From assembly GCA_015680685.1 (NCBI GenBank), contig MNCI01004801.1, positions 59,256 to 123,255 of the forward strand: DNA of 64,000 bases, read 5' to 3'. Positions 36,719-49,600 of the stretch are shown piece by piece. The DNA is from Gnetum montanum (lineage: Eukaryota; Streptophyta; Gnetopsida; Gnetales; Gnetaceae). Both the position numbers and the translations under genes were made by a program. The notes under the pieces are model-generated. The model made no database searches. It worked only from the letters and a program-made list of their open reading frames with translations, and was not told the DNA's origin. Each line of letters starts with the position of its first letter. Position 1 is the stretch's first letter.

Positions 36719-38595
36719 TGTACCATCCGAAATTGTTAGTGAGAGGCTAGAATGAACAGACACCGAGAGATCTACGGATGAAATAGTAAGACCCCGCCTT
36801 CGCATGAGGGCAAGCTGGGAAAACGAAGGAAGAGTGCCTTGGATGATCTTCACGCAAATCAAAAAAGGACTTTCCCTAGCATACACAATGGTAGTGCGTT
36901 GGGTTATATGTAAACAAATGAAAATACTGAACGTAAAAAAATGGAAATGAATGTAAACTGTTTAAACAATGAAAACAGGAAAAATGTGAATAGGAAAAAT
37001 AATGTAAACCGCAAGAATCTAGGCAATAATGCAAACTATTTATATTGATAAAAAATTAAAATGTGCACCAGTTAGAATGTAGTTGCGAAGTGGTCACAAG
37101 GTGGACGTTTAGCCTTGATGGATGAGAGCTGATGCTGGGAAAATGCAGATTTTGGGTTGCAGGTGTACAGTGTCCAAGTCTGTATGAAGCCTAGTGTATG
37201 AGATTGATGCCCAGATTTCTTAAGTGTGTGAGATTCAATTTTTCTGAACCTTAATTTAGTGGAAAAATAGGAGATTCATAGGATCTTAGGCATGAGATTC
37301 AGATCTGGGAGAAGATCAGTGACTGCAGGGTGAGAAAAATTTGGATCAGGTGACAGGTGTGTGTGTTGACCGAATGCACGAAATGTTACAATGTACAATG
37401 TGCAGCATGACCAAGATCTCTTACACTGACGTGTGTAATCCATAGCATAAGAGCTTGATATGCTAAAAAATGAAAAATGTACAAAGAACATTAAAGTACA
37501 AGAGTGGATCTAGATGTCTAGCCTCTGGATCTGCAGATCTGTGCTGGCATCAACATCTGGCATCCAGCATCCCAGGGTGTCAGCGTGACCATCAACGTGT
37601 CCAATGTTTATGATGAATTTTGAGCTCATTTTGACCTAGGAGACCTATTTTTGAAGTGGATCTACATGAATGAGGTCCAAAAGGTTCTTCTTATCAAGTT
37701 TGAGCTCATTTGGAGGGTGTTTTGGCTCTATTCTGGTTGGTGACGCTGATCCTTATGCTTGCAGAAGCATGTCAGCGTGACTAACAACGAATGTCCTTAA
37801 AATAGTGCATTTTGAACCCATTTTTGACCTATTAGCCAATTTTTAGAGTGGATCTGCATGCCATGGGTCATGAGGGTTTTGTGTGTTAAATTTGGCCTGA
37901 TTTGGATGTCGTTTTGGCCTTGTTTTGGTTGATGACGTTGGGCATTACGTTGTACAGCGTCTGAAAAGTAACCCCAACATCACCAAGTTAAAATGGCATA
38001 TTTAAGGCCCAAATATTGATTTTTTGGAGGTTGGGACCTATTGAGGACCTTGTTGAAGGTCATGGGGGGTCCTTGTGCTCAATTTCAGCCTGTTTTGGCT
38101 CAGTTTCAGAGCTCCAAAAGTTGGTGACGCTAAGCCTTACGCTGTATAGTGTCAGAAAAGTAACCCCATTGTCACCAATTGAAAACACCTCATTTAAGGC
38201 CTAAATTTGGATTTTCTAGAGACTGGGACCTTCTAGGGACCTTGGTGAAGGTCATGGGGGGTCCTTGTGCTCAATTTTGTCCTATTTTAACTTAGTTTTA
38301 GGGCTCCAAAAGTTGGTGACGCTGAGCCTTACGTTGTGCAACGTAAGAGAATATAACCAAAGTATACTTAGCCAAAACCAAGAATTTTGAGCCCAAAACT
38401 TTTGATTCTGGATGCCAAAAGCTAGTGTAGTCACCTATGAGCCCTAGGGAAACCTTTCCTATTGAATCGTGAATCATTGGGGGCTGTTTCAGAGGCCTCC
38501 AAGTTTGGTCATGCTGTACTCATGCTTGGGCAGCTGCATGACTTAACTTGAATCTTGTCTAAAAGTGCTAGGCCAATATTTTTGTGGTGTTTTCA
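36719..38595 (-). repeat. Element D 3' LTR
   Basis: On the minus strand it starts TGAAAACACCACAAAAA at 38595 and ends ...GGATGGTACA at 36719, about 1.88 kb. TATAAATA is at 37044-37037. U3 holds about two and a half copies of a 192-base unit (about 37900-38360), each with a GGTGACGCTGAGCCTTACG-like core. The R-U5 part (36719-37036) has no counterpart in the other LTR of D. Confidence 0.8.
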
Positions 38596-38612
38596 TTGGC
38601 CCCTCTTTGTTG
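38596..38612 (-). promoter_or_regulatory. Element D polypurine tract
   Basis: The minus strand reads CAACAAAGAGGGGCCAA immediately upstream of the 3' LTR. It is nearly identical to the tracts of A, B, C and F, which ties D to the same group. Confidence 0.8.
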
Positions 38613-40169
38613 ATGCCTAGAGGAATCTACTTGAGAGGCATTGAAAAAGAAGTAAAAAACATCGCAAGCAACTGGGAATCAAGCATTGTTCTTTGGCATT
38701 TGGTCAGATGTCATCGCACTGTGTTCAGAAGTACATGGGATCGGGAAATGAGGTTTTGAGATGTATAGGGAGAAGGTTTATTACTATGAGATCAGGGATT
38801 GATGAAGGCATGATTTTTTTTTAACTGTGGGAAGGGGAATTCTATTGTCTGAACACATCATGTTGGTCCTTGTCAATATCCAGTATTTAGTGGACTTGGG
38901 ACCAAGGCATGGCATGTGCGTCTTTTGGAGGAACGAAACTCTTGTATCCTGCTTAAGAGAACTCGCTATCACAACCAAAGCCATGTGATGAGGTGGTGCA
39001 TTCTTTGGAGAAATAGGACCCTTGTTGAGTGTCAAAGGGAACCTGTTGTCCAATAGCCAAAGCCACACAGTGGGATGCAACATGATTGTTTGAGACACGA
39101 GTGTTTTCTTCGATGACAAGTACCTTCATGCTTGGGGCTTGTATGGGAAGTGCCAAGGGTCTTGTGATGGATTTTTCTCTTTGATTATATATACATATAT
39201 ATATATTATTTTATTTAATAGAGTTCTCTTTCAATGTTATACTTATGCTTATGTGCTTGTATCTGTTTCATGTGTTGTGCCGTGTGTTGCAACTGCCTGG
39301 AGAGTTACAATGTGCAACCATGTGTTTAGAGTTTTGGGGTGATTGGGATGTATCTAGGAAATGTAACTGAAGAAGGTAGAGAGAACATATTAGGGAATAA
39401 GAGGTTTTTTAGGAATTTGGAATGTACTTGTGAATCATTTGATTAATCTGGTTACATGCATCAGGAACAATATGGTACCTCGTTGCTGTGATGAGGTGCA
39501 TATGTGTATGAACACCTCTGGGTGTCATCCTACAAATACAACTCCAATAAGACAATAAAACCATGAATGAATGATTTAGCTTAACACTTTGAACATGGAT
39601 GCAACCGATGGGATGGGGACATCACATGCAACCATAGGTAAACAAAATTGAGCAGCAGCAATGTTGTCAGAGTCCATGTGATGAATTCATGCAGCAGGTT
39701 GATGAAGACATGTCATTTGATTAAAGTAGAAGATTAGTAGGCTAGTGAAGAAGTTGCCAGTTTATAGTCTTGGTGGACTATCGTGGATTAGTTTTACGTC
39801 ATAACCTATTGGATGTTGCCAGTTTAGCATCATAGCGAACAACGCAATGCTAGTTTATAGTCGTGGCAGACTATGGAGAGGCGAGCTAGTTTATAGTCTT
39901 AGCAGACTTTGTCAGATGAGAGTGTGATAGTTTATTATCATTCTGGATGATCTATGGTATCAATTTTAGGTCATGATGCCAGGACCACCCTGTGGTATCA
40001 GTTTATCGTCATGATTCCAGGACGATCTGTGGATGCATGCACATACATCAAGGTGATCCTACAAAAGAAGAAACTAGAGAACACAATGTCAAGTAGTAAC
40101 TACTGAAAATAGAACCTAAATGTACAAGAAAAATAGAAAAAAATGTAAAAAGTAGTAGTTTAGGGCCTT
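38613..40169 (-). other. Element D 3' region with repeat array
   Basis: 39735-40030 holds about eight units that on the minus strand read TAGTC(C/T)GCCACGACTATAAACTAGC-like, matching the post-pol arrays of A-C. Beyond it (38613-39734) I see no coding signal, only an AT microsatellite (about 39187-39210). Pol, which should lie just before the array, is absent. Confidence 0.65.
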
Positions 40170-40536
40170 TTCGGGCTGCATGTAAACGCGTAAGATAGTA
40201 CAATGCAAACGAAGGTGACGTATGCACAATGAACAAAGGTGAAGAGTGGGCGAGGATCAGATGTGTTTTTAGCTATAGGGGAGCTTTGATCATGTGGTTT
40301 TCTCCTGACCAGATGTGATTTTGGAAGTGTTTTAGGCTTAGGCTCTGCTGGGAGGCTTATTGTTTACACCACTCGTTCGGGTGTTTTAGCTCTAAATACT
40401 GTGTTGGTTGCCACTCGTCCAGGCGTTTTGGCTCTAGGTATTGCATTTGTTGCCGTGTGTGTTGTATCAAGAGGCTATTCTTTCAAGATTTGTGACATTT
40501 CTATGTTGTGGATGGCTTGAAAGGGAGTGTTATCAT
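40170..40536 (-). pseudogene. Element D Gag-protease tail, left of C
   Basis: On the minus strand the frame after the target duplication reads A-I-H-N-I-E-M, matching the region after protease in B (E-I-H-N-V-G-M). It continues the protein that breaks at 57866. A stop follows about 18 codons later. The exact end is unclear. Confidence 0.55.
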
Positions 40537-41199
40537 TGAAACACTGTGAAAATTGTGAATCGGCCTCAGGTAAAGATTCACGATTTAGGCGAAAGTACAT
40601 GACAGAATTCCAGAAGGGAGAACAAGGCAAGGCAAGGCAAAGAGGTGCGCAGCATCAAGTCTTTGGGTTCCTTTATAGATTTCTAATCTTACTATGTTTT
40701 CTATCTTTACGCTATATTATGCAACATAGCGTAATGACGCTTAGCATAATTCTACTTAACATAGTTTGATATTGGAAGGTGGCTTACTTCAGCAGATTTG
40801 GTGAAGCTTAAGGCCTAAGCAGCGTAATATGCGACTTCTTGTGTATTCTGCTAAGTCTTTTGGCCAAGGGTGGATTTACGCTCTGTTACACAATGCAACG
40901 TAATGAGCTTCAAAAAGGTCAAAGAGAGTCCAGAGGAAGCGCAACAGATCACCTCTTTTCTCTTTTTGTGCAGATTGATCACCTTATGCTCGTTACGCAA
41001 CGCATCGTATGTCAGCGTGATTCATCGTCAAGTTAATCATTGTTTACGCTTCACTATGCTCGGCGGTGTGAACGAGCGTAAAATAACTTGAGTCCATTAT
41101 TTTCATGCTTTTTTACGCTCTTGCACGTGACGCAACGCGAACGAGTGTAATGTAGCCCAAAGTCAACTGAGACATGCCCGATGCACATTTGTTATTCAT

Positions 41200-41231
41200 A
41201 CGCACAATACGCAGATGAGCGTATTGTGCGT
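41200..41231 (+). promoter_or_regulatory. Perfect 13-bp inverted repeat upstream of LTR TATA
   Basis: ACGCACAATACGC, loop AGATGA, then GCGTATTGTGCGT. It lies about 100 bases before the TATA box. The 3' LTR copy (56969-57000) has one mismatch. It is a candidate activator-binding palindrome or structural element. Confidence 0.5.
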
Positions 41232-41331
41232 AATCACGAATTTCAACACAAGGATGGTCAAGTCAACGATCTTCCGAAAGGTTTGAAACATGTGTCGTCA
41301 TAGCCATGCCTTCTCCACATGTTGTCAAACT

Positions 41332-41339
41332 TATAAATA
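41332..41339 (+). promoter_or_regulatory. Element C 5' LTR TATA box
   Basis: TATAAATA, repeated at 57101-57108 in the 3' LTR. It is followed by CC in the 3' copy and by CCT in this one, as in A and B. Confidence 0.65.
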
Positions 41340-42097
41340 CCTTAGTTGGCAAGAAGACACAGAGACAGACAGAGAAAGAGGGCAACATTTTGGCAATCTT
41401 TTGGCAGCACTATCTTTTAACAGAGACAGAAGACATTTTGCTTGAGCATTGGCAGCAGGAGCGATTGGCCCTTTGGCAAGGACACAAATTTCTCCATTGG
41501 TGATCATTGGCAGTTCCGAGCAGAGACTATCCAAAGCGAAGAAGATAGATCAGAGATCGCGAGTTCATCTGGTGAGGTTGGCAAGATCTATTGGCCAGAC
41601 ACAGTTGGTTGATAGGCATCTGAGCTTGACCTTCCTTGCACTCCGTCTTTGGCATTTATGGTAGACCGAGCTCTATTTTGCACTCCTTGTTAAACAGTTT
41701 TCTTATTATTTTATGTATGTTTTCACACAAGATAATCGGGATCTTCCCATTGTAACTTTGTATCCAAAGTACTCGTTTCTTTCGGGTCAAATTATAGATC
41801 TTGAAATCACGCATTTCTCTTAGATTCGATTCCCTTTGTAGCGTTAACGTTGTCATTATAGCAATTTATTTACATCGTTTTCCTCTCCTTTCACGATTTA
41901 TCGAATTAGATCATCCCACGAAACGTCTACAATCTTCATCCGTTTACTGATTTAGTAAGTCCCTGTCTGATCGACAAGACCGTTCAGGGTACTACGGATT
42001 CGTTTTCTCCAGCATAGCCCTCACATGGATCCGTGGTTAAGACTGTGTACACAGATTTTGTTTGGTATTCCAGCTGACGACATTTTCTGTCATTACA

Positions 42098-42349
42098 GTT
42101 TTCTAGCACTAGAAGGAGGGCCTAGGCTCTGATCTATATTTTTACGGGTAGCCCTGTCAGCGATCTATACCCACGTTACCAAAAACGTGAACATAATACC
42201 TCTAGGAAAGTTTACGAAACATTGTGCGGTGTAGATCGGTCACAGTAACGATTCCTTTGGAATCCTACAGGGTAGAAAGCCTAATAGCAATCTTCTTTGT
42301 TCATCGCCTTTTAGATCCAGTCATTCACCACCATTAACCTACTTGATCA
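42098..42349 (+). other. Element C leader: primer site and hairpin
   Basis: The primer-site candidate TAGCACTAGAAGGAGGGC is at 42104-42121, with TGG changed to TAG. A hairpin GATTCC-TTT-GGAATC is at 42250-42264. It sits at the place of the GGTTCC-TCA-GGAACC hairpin in B with paired base changes. The leader ends at the Gag ATG. Confidence 0.55.
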
Positions 42350-45300
42350 ATGGATTCCGCACGCACAACTACAGCTGCCATGATTATCACTGACTCAGGT
42401 GACACATCTGTGAACCCTATCACCATCACCGGACTAGCATTTGGTGTTGTAGGACCTCAAGGACCATCACGTCGTTCATTGAGGTTACGGGGCAAAGATC
42501 CTGTTTTCACCATCGTGACGCCTGAGGAATATAATTTCATCTGCGTCAAGATCCAGGCGAAGCTTGCTCTCAGCCGAGCCGAGATTGAAGCAAAACGAAA
42601 TTTTGAGATGATCCACTGAGGGGGTCAGGATTTTACCCCAACATCCTATGACATTATTCCTTTAACAAAGCATCACCATGAAATTATAATGCAGTTGGTC
42701 ATGGCTAAGAGCCAGGCTACACGGGCTATGCTGGAGCCCCAGAATGGGGAGGAAAAAGATGATGAATTTGCAACCCAGTCTAAACATTCGTACCATACTC
42801 TGAGCCCTCATACCTATATAAATCCCCTTTTTCCTTACAACAGAGAAGCCGCTCCTCTTAATCCAAGCCCACATTCCTGTCGTCCCGCAAGCCACTACCC
42901 AGCCATCTGGGCTGCAAGTGCAAATACCCCAAAATAACATGGGGACGGTCTCATCACCATGCATGCTCAACATTCCTTCAGTGGTTCCAGCATCCACCGT
43001 GCCCCATTTCATCCCTCAGATCCAACCCCATCCCACATCTACAACTCACCTGATGCAGACTTTATCGCTGCCACCCCCTCCAACCCAACAGATCACCGCC
43101 GTCGTGCAGCCACAGATACCCGTCCAATAGCCTATAGTGAGTCAGTGGACCATCCCCGCGGCACAATATAACTAGTCTGTGGTATATGGTGTGCAACCCT
43201 CACTTGCACCTACAACGCATATTCCGCAGACGATCCCACAATATCCTTACCCTTATCCTGCGCAGCTGGCGGTGACTAATCTCTCTTCCCAAACCGATGG
43301 ATGGTGGTCTTCACAGGCACCCTTGTCTGCAGGGATCCCTACCGCAGCATCTACCGGCCAAACCATCCCTTCATTTCCACTCTCTGGCACCGCTCTCCCA
43401 GTTCAACCTCCTATGCCTTCTGCGCAAACATCTTCATCGACAAGCTTGGATCAGCCTTTCTTGCTTATTCAGACCCTCATCGAGAAGGTTAGATGCCTCA
43501 AGGCCGCTGGTTCAAACACTATATAGATCATGGACTTCTATCAAGATGATCCTATTAGTGCAGCGGTCCCCATGCTGTCGTTGTCCCTAGGGATGTCCTT
43601 ACCTCATTTTACCAAGTATAATGGGAAGAGAGATCCTAATGCTTACTTGGTCACCTTTAGATCCGAATCCTTGTTTCTACAACAGTGGCCTCACACAATT
43701 ATCCGCGTCTTTGCTATGTCTTTGACAGGGAAAGCTTTGGATTGGTATCGAGCCCTCCCTCGCTCTTTCATCTCAACCTTGGAAGAGCTTCTGACATAAT
43801 TTGTGACTCGCTTTAAATACAACTTAAAGCTGGAAGTCACGTTCGATCAACTCATGGGAGTGAAACAAGACCCGCTCGAACCAGTCCAAAAGTTCATACA
43901 GCGCTGGAGCGCTACTTTGAATGAAATCCGTGAGCCAATCGCGGAGCCACACTTCATGGCCATCTTCAAAGGAGAAGTCAATGACTTTATCAAGTCTAAG
44001 CTATATTACCTTTCCCCTAACTCTTTACATCAGGCCTTCGCTCAAACTAAAAGCATCCAAGATGTTGTGGAGGCCAACAAAGACCCGACGTATGTCGCCT
44101 ACAAAAATGCTCACAACAAGGGCAAGGACAAAGGTAAAGTGACGACAACGACAGTAGCTGCATTGGCTGAGGGCACAAAGAACAAGAATAAGAAGGCACC
44201 TACAACGCCTCCTGAGACCACGGCTAATGCAGGCAGCACCAACCAAGACACAACTGCCCCTGAAAAACCTCCCCAGCCAAAACCAAACTTTTAGCGTAAG
44301 GATTGCTCAAAGTATACAGCCCTGCCTGTAAAACACTCAGAACTGTTGAAAAAATTGTTAGGGGCAGGATACATTCACCTAAGAAGGTATCCGAAGAAGC
44401 TCTAAAGCATCACAGACATCATTGTGAACTGCTGAAGAATCCTTCTTTAGCCCTACCTGACGAACCACCAATTCCGAGGTCTTTCAGGCTGGACCGTTTC
44501 TGTGACTACCACCAGTTGTGTGGTCACGACATAGATTACTACTGGGCGTTGAAAGATAACATTCAATGTATGATCGATGAAGGTCATTTGAAACTAGATG
44601 GCAGTAGTCCAACACATCCAGAAAACCAAGCATTACACATGTACTAGGATCCATTAAATGCAAACAATGCACCCTACACGATCAACGTGGTGAGTACGGA
44701 CAGTGAGAGGAAAGTACCACCCAAACAACCTTTTGTTTTGCGTGTACCTACCAACTCACAAAAGGGGGAAAAATTTTCATCGACAGCTAGTGGTGTCTCG
44801 AGGCCACCCTTCATCATCCGGGTGCCTTCCCTAAAGTGGACTTAGTCTCCCAGTAATAGTAAAGCTGCGGCCATGTCCGCGCCCACGCCTAAGGTGCCTT
44901 TCATTATTAAGGTGCCAAAATCACCGGCTGCCCCTTTTACGCAGGGGCAAGCTTCTAACGTAACTCACCAACCATCACCCAATAACTAGAAGGGAGGGAA
45001 TGTGTCTAGTAATGTGGCATAGAATCACCTTACGCTAGGCTTCGCTAGGCCCAGGCCCTTGGCCTCTATCCCTACGTCTGCGACTTCTGGGCAAGACGAG
45101 GGTACAGAAACACAATCACCGTCCCTTCGCAAGAAAAATAATAACCCCCCGACCGACGCTGTTCTGCCGAAAGAGATTCATCTCTTAGGGTGAATGGAAG
45201 AAGACAAAGGGGATAAACAAGCCAGTAAAGAATGGGATCTTCTTGACATGTTTACGCAGGTCAAACAGGCTTTGAAACAAAAAAATACAACGCTGAGCCT

Positions 45301-46126
45301 CTATGACCTGCTCATGACTTCTCAAAAACACTGTGAAGCCATGGTCCGCATGCTGACATCCATACCTGTGGAGGAAAGCTTACCAGTGGAGGATGAAGCG
45401 ATAAACGCTGTCATGTTTCCCTCTGATGTTGAGCGACCTAAGCCTACCTCGTTTACCTTTCATGATGAATCCATCAAAGACGATCTAGAGAGAGGTCAAG
45501 TGACAACTGAGCCCATGTTTATCACCATCCGAGTCGGTCAATACTGGATCCGGAGAGTGCACGTGGACGACGGCGTAGCTACAAATGTCATTCCTTATCC
45601 CATCGTGGATAGGTTGGGTCTAGTTGACCATATCAGTCCCACAACGACAACATGCGTAAAGTCATTCAACGGAGCATGGGTTCAGGTCAAGGGGATGGTG
45701 CGCATTGAGTTCGTGGTAGGGGATCAATTCCCAACGGATGCCACATTCCTTGTAGTTGAGGAGATGCCTGGATTTAACTTAATTCTAGGGAGGTCCTGGC
45801 TAGCCCAGCTGAGGGTGGTTTCATCGCCAATCCACTAGGAGATATATCTCCCTTGCGCAGGAGGAGAGGTTGTAATACGTGGTGACGAAATCACCCCCAG
45901 GACGGTCAACAATATCGAGGAAGAATGGGGTTCGAAGATAGAAACATCGGACGAACAAACCCATCCCCGAATCCCTGAACAAACTGAAACAAATGACGAT
46001 AGGCTAGCATGGACCAACCTGCCATTTCAGGACGGTGATGTGGAAGAGTCAGACTGCAAACCTCCTCATCCTTACACACCACTGAGCATAAAGGCCATCA
46101 AGAAACAATTACGAATCAGTAATTGA
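42350..46126 (+). pseudogene. Element C Gag-protease
   Basis: The ATG at 42350 opens MDSARTTTAAM, with a basic R-R-S-L-R-L-R motif. A TGA at 42617-42619 and a frameshift near 42930 follow. The Gag core is at 43530-44100 (LPHFTKYNGKRDPNAYL, KFIQRWSATLNEI, FIKSKLYYL). A second frameshift lies near 44385. The degenerate knuckle C-D-Y-H-Q-L-C-G-H-D is at about 44500. The Pro-rich linker has three PF(V/I)(L/I)(R/K)VP motifs. The protease frame 45194-46126 includes V-D-D-G at about 45565 and L-I-L-G-R-S-W-L at about 45785, with one TAG at 45836 where B has Gln. The expected role is the particle and polyprotein cleavage. Confidence 0.88.
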
Positions 46127-46334
46127 TCTGAAAGGCAGTTACGCGCATTTTTTTTCTTAATTTAGCCTTTGACACTTAGCAGTTTGCATTGTCAATCTTC
46201 TTTCATATATTCATACATTTTTAAGCTTGCTATTCATTACGCCATTCACATTTCTTTATACATGCTATTTATGCTCGTTGATCATTTTAGTTCAATTACG
46301 CATAAATGTACGATATTATCAATTACACTTCCAT

Positions 46335-46455
46335 ACTTACGTAGAAGGCCCGCAACGGCCTTAAACTAGTCTAGGCCCGCAACGGCCTTAAACTAGTTCA
46401 TTGATATCTTACGCAAATGTTACACAATGGCCCGCGATGGCCTTAAACTAGCCAT
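46335..46455 (+). repeat. Element C post-protease array
   Basis: Three units of GGCCCGCAACGGCCTTAAAC followed by TAG(T/C). It is the equivalent of the array at 25255-25410 in B. It lies between the protease stop and the 3' end of the antisense gene. Confidence 0.8.
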
Positions 46456-46649
46456 TCTATTCCACAACAACATAACTTATTCAAAATATTTAACAACTAC
46501 ACTTACGCATTGCAAATCAAGGGATAAAACCAGTGAAAAATAAAATAAATAGCATTCACAACCATATAGAATATCTTAAGGCCAGCGTTTTCAATATTCA
46601 TAAAACTATTATCCGAATTCCAGTCAATAAAATCATGCGTAAGTTACAG

Positions 46650-49600
46650 TTACGCATCCCCCCTGGTGCCACTATCACTCGTATCCCTTAGGTCAGGCTC
46701 CAAGCCTAATAAGTCATCCTCAAGTGGGCTGCTCTGCCTAGAAGGTATTCCTTCGTGAGGAATGCCATCCCCACGAGGTCCTTACTCCAATGTCGGCTCT
46801 ACGAGAGGACGCTCTTCACTATTACGCTCTTCTTCTTCTACTTGTTCCCCACCCTGTTCGCCTTCGCCCTCTAATTCTTGTACCTACATATATACAGCAG
46901 ATGCATTAGCAAAGACTTGATACCATAATCAAAAAATTTTAGATGTAATAAAGTTTAAACTTACTCGCAACGGTCCTGCTTCCGCAGCAAAAGGGAGCTG
47001 TTCTAAACCAACCCATAGACGCTGCATAATCTCATCTTCCATTAGTTCAGCCCATACGCCATTCCCCAGAGCAGCTCCAGCCTTTACCTTCCCCTTTTCC
47101 ACACTAGTCTAATAAGGTAGATCAGGGAAGAAAGTAGGGACAGTAGTCTCGCCCCTGGGAAGAGTCATTTCTCTTTCCGGTGACGCGCTTACTATCACCT
47201 GCTCCTGGAACTTCTCAAAGGCTTGAGACACGCCAATGACATCAAGAAATACTCGCAAGGTTTGAGCTTCAATGGCAGAATCATGGTAATGCTGACGATA
47301 AGCGATAATTTCTCACTTATACAGATGCTTGTGGTCCTTTTCCTTCTGCCCCCATTCTTGCACACTTGTGCAGAAATCCTTCCAGTCTTGGCTTTTCTGA
47401 GATAACAGCTCTATCTGCATTCGCTGCTCCACCAACTCCCAACTGGTTTGCACGTTGTTCCTAATTGCGGTCCAATAGCGGGAGTAGTCAATCACAGCTG
47501 TGCACCAGTCCTCATCACCTGTTGCCTAGCCTACAGGAACTCACATCGCAATTTTAAGTCTCCGACCTCTGTGGGTAGAGATTTCTTCTCCCTCTCTGAC
47601 CTCTACAGCCTTTTCCAAAGTTCTTCATTGACACTCTTACTCTCCCACAAGGAGCAAGTCGAGCGTAATGCACATTTATGTATCTCTTCATAAATGCTGC
47701 GTGGCACAACCGCCCCGTCAGATGGAGGCTCCACTGTGTCCAAATCAATGGGCTCCGTTGGGTCCCATCGAAGGCGGGCTCCTGACAACAAACATTATCC
47801 ACATAAATGAAACATTACCACTTTCTAATAAAATAAACCGATTATAGCTATAACATACCAGCTCCAGGATCGATGCGGTCAAGGCACTCGATCATGTCAC
47901 TGACAACGCCTTCCATGAAGGTGAATTTGTTAAGAAACTCTCTCCATGTTCTACTCACAAAGGTAGACGTGGATACATCTTCTTCACCTGTAGCGTAATT
48001 TAGTCAAAAAATCCTAACTATTAACAAAATTCAAGACAAGCAATATGCTTATTACCTCGGCCAGTTACAGTGGGGGGTGTGTCAACAATTCCCGCCTCCT
48101 CCCTCTCCTCATGCACAGGAGTCTGTGCGTCACTAGTCTTAACAGCTGGGACCTCTTCTTCCAAAACCGGGGACCCTTCCCCACGACTTAATATCACTGC
48201 CCCTGTCTCAGGGTCAACTGTTCCATAGGTCTCGCTGTTCATATCACATTCACACTTAGATGATTCAAAATATCCTGAATAAAAATTGCATAATATAATA
48301 ACTCTCATCATGTGTCTTTTACACTTACCAAGCGGAGGTTTACTCCGTTGAACTCTGAATTGCGTGGTTCGGTCTGTGCCACCCGCAAGCTTCGCAAAGG
48401 CCTCAGCTAAGCGAAGCCTTTTATGCCGAGCTGAAGGCTCTACAATTTCTGCCACCAAGCGTTTCCATTGCGAGGCATTGCCAGTGTAAGTGGGCATCAC
48501 CCTGCCTATGCTGTCGGGGCCTCGCAATCGAGACGTTGCCAAATCCCTTGTTGTTATAGACAGAGATTCACCAATCCCTTCTAGGGGATCCTGTCCACGG
48601 GTAGTGCCGAAAATGTGGGTAATCCAAGGTTTGGATAGCTGGTCTCGATCTTGCTGTACCCAGACCCCATTCCTCTAGATGACCAAAAACTCAGCAAAAC
48701 GCCGAAGGCAAGCTATGAAGAAGGCATAATGCACGTTGAAACGAGAATCAAGCTTCTGGCGAAGCCTGATCATCTCAGTGCGTATTTCCTCAGCAAAATA
48801 GCTTGCCCAGTTGAACTGGGTCCCTTCCTCCATAACCTCCCGCATGATATGGGTCTGTTCTATGGAGAAGAACTTCCCCTGCGAGAGTGTTTTAGGAAAA
48901 GCTCGGGCCTAGAACAGAGGAGAAATTGTCTTGGCGATCTCTGGTTTAATCTTCTCACAAGGGATCCCCTTAGGCTCCTTCTTAACCCCTAGCCACTCCT
49001 CCAACCACTTCTGGTAGACGAGACTCCTCTTCACCTTTTCCTCTATGGGAAGACGGTCAAAGGGGATGCCGAAAAGGTTCGCGAAAAGCTAAGCATCAAT
49101 ATCAAAACTTACACGTACATGATGTACACGCGTGCAAAAGCGCTCGGCCCTTTCGCTAAAGGAGTTGACCAGGGTTAACATTTCACTAACAATGACATCA
49201 GGGGTTACGGCCAAAAATAAGTGCATTAGCCTCACCTGGCGTAGCTTGGTAACCACCACAACTGAGGCGGCCGCATGGCCGAGCCAACATTGTGCCTCCT
49301 TGATGTCGCCGTAGCGGAAGAGAATTGTATTCGCCTCACGGCAGGAAATTGTAAGCATAATCTCCCAAGATTCCTTGACTGAACCATGCAAGACATATCT
49401 TAAAGGACACTATTACGTGACATTCAATATTCACAATCACATCATACAACAATAACATATACAGCAACTTTACCGGGTCCAAATTGCAAAGGAAACGGAG
49501 GAAGTTTCCTCTGCATGTCTGCGACGGTAAGGGATGGATCCAAAGTCCAATTGTCATGTAACCACCCGAGATTCTGGCAATTCTCAAAAGCATCAGCGTA

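Larger units (their letters stand above)
40537..42097 (+). repeat. Element C 5' LTR
   Basis: Starts TGAAACACTGTGAAAATTG and ends ...TTTTCTGTCATTACA. TATAAATA is at 41332-41339. U3 has many short inverted GCGTAA/TTACGC pairs and one perfect 13-bp inverted repeat with a 6-base loop (41200-41231). Confidence 0.92.

Noticed and set aside
36729-36733. LTR of D ending at the TGTTAG at 36734 with flank GAAAT
   Set aside because: The flank does not match the other side. The TGTACC end at 36719 gives CAAGG/TAAGG and rejoins the E frame.
39187-39210. AT microsatellite as a functional site
   Set aside because: Simple repeat common in plant DNA, with no supporting context.
38560-39370. Frames around 38565-39342 as a host gene inserted near D
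   Set aside because: They are short, overlap on both strands, and lie in the D 3' region beside its polypurine tract.
48235-48328. Alternative acceptor at 48235 for intron 4 in C, giving a 94-nt intron
   Set aside because: It shifts the next exon into a frame with early stops. The acceptor at 48275, or reading through, keeps the frame.
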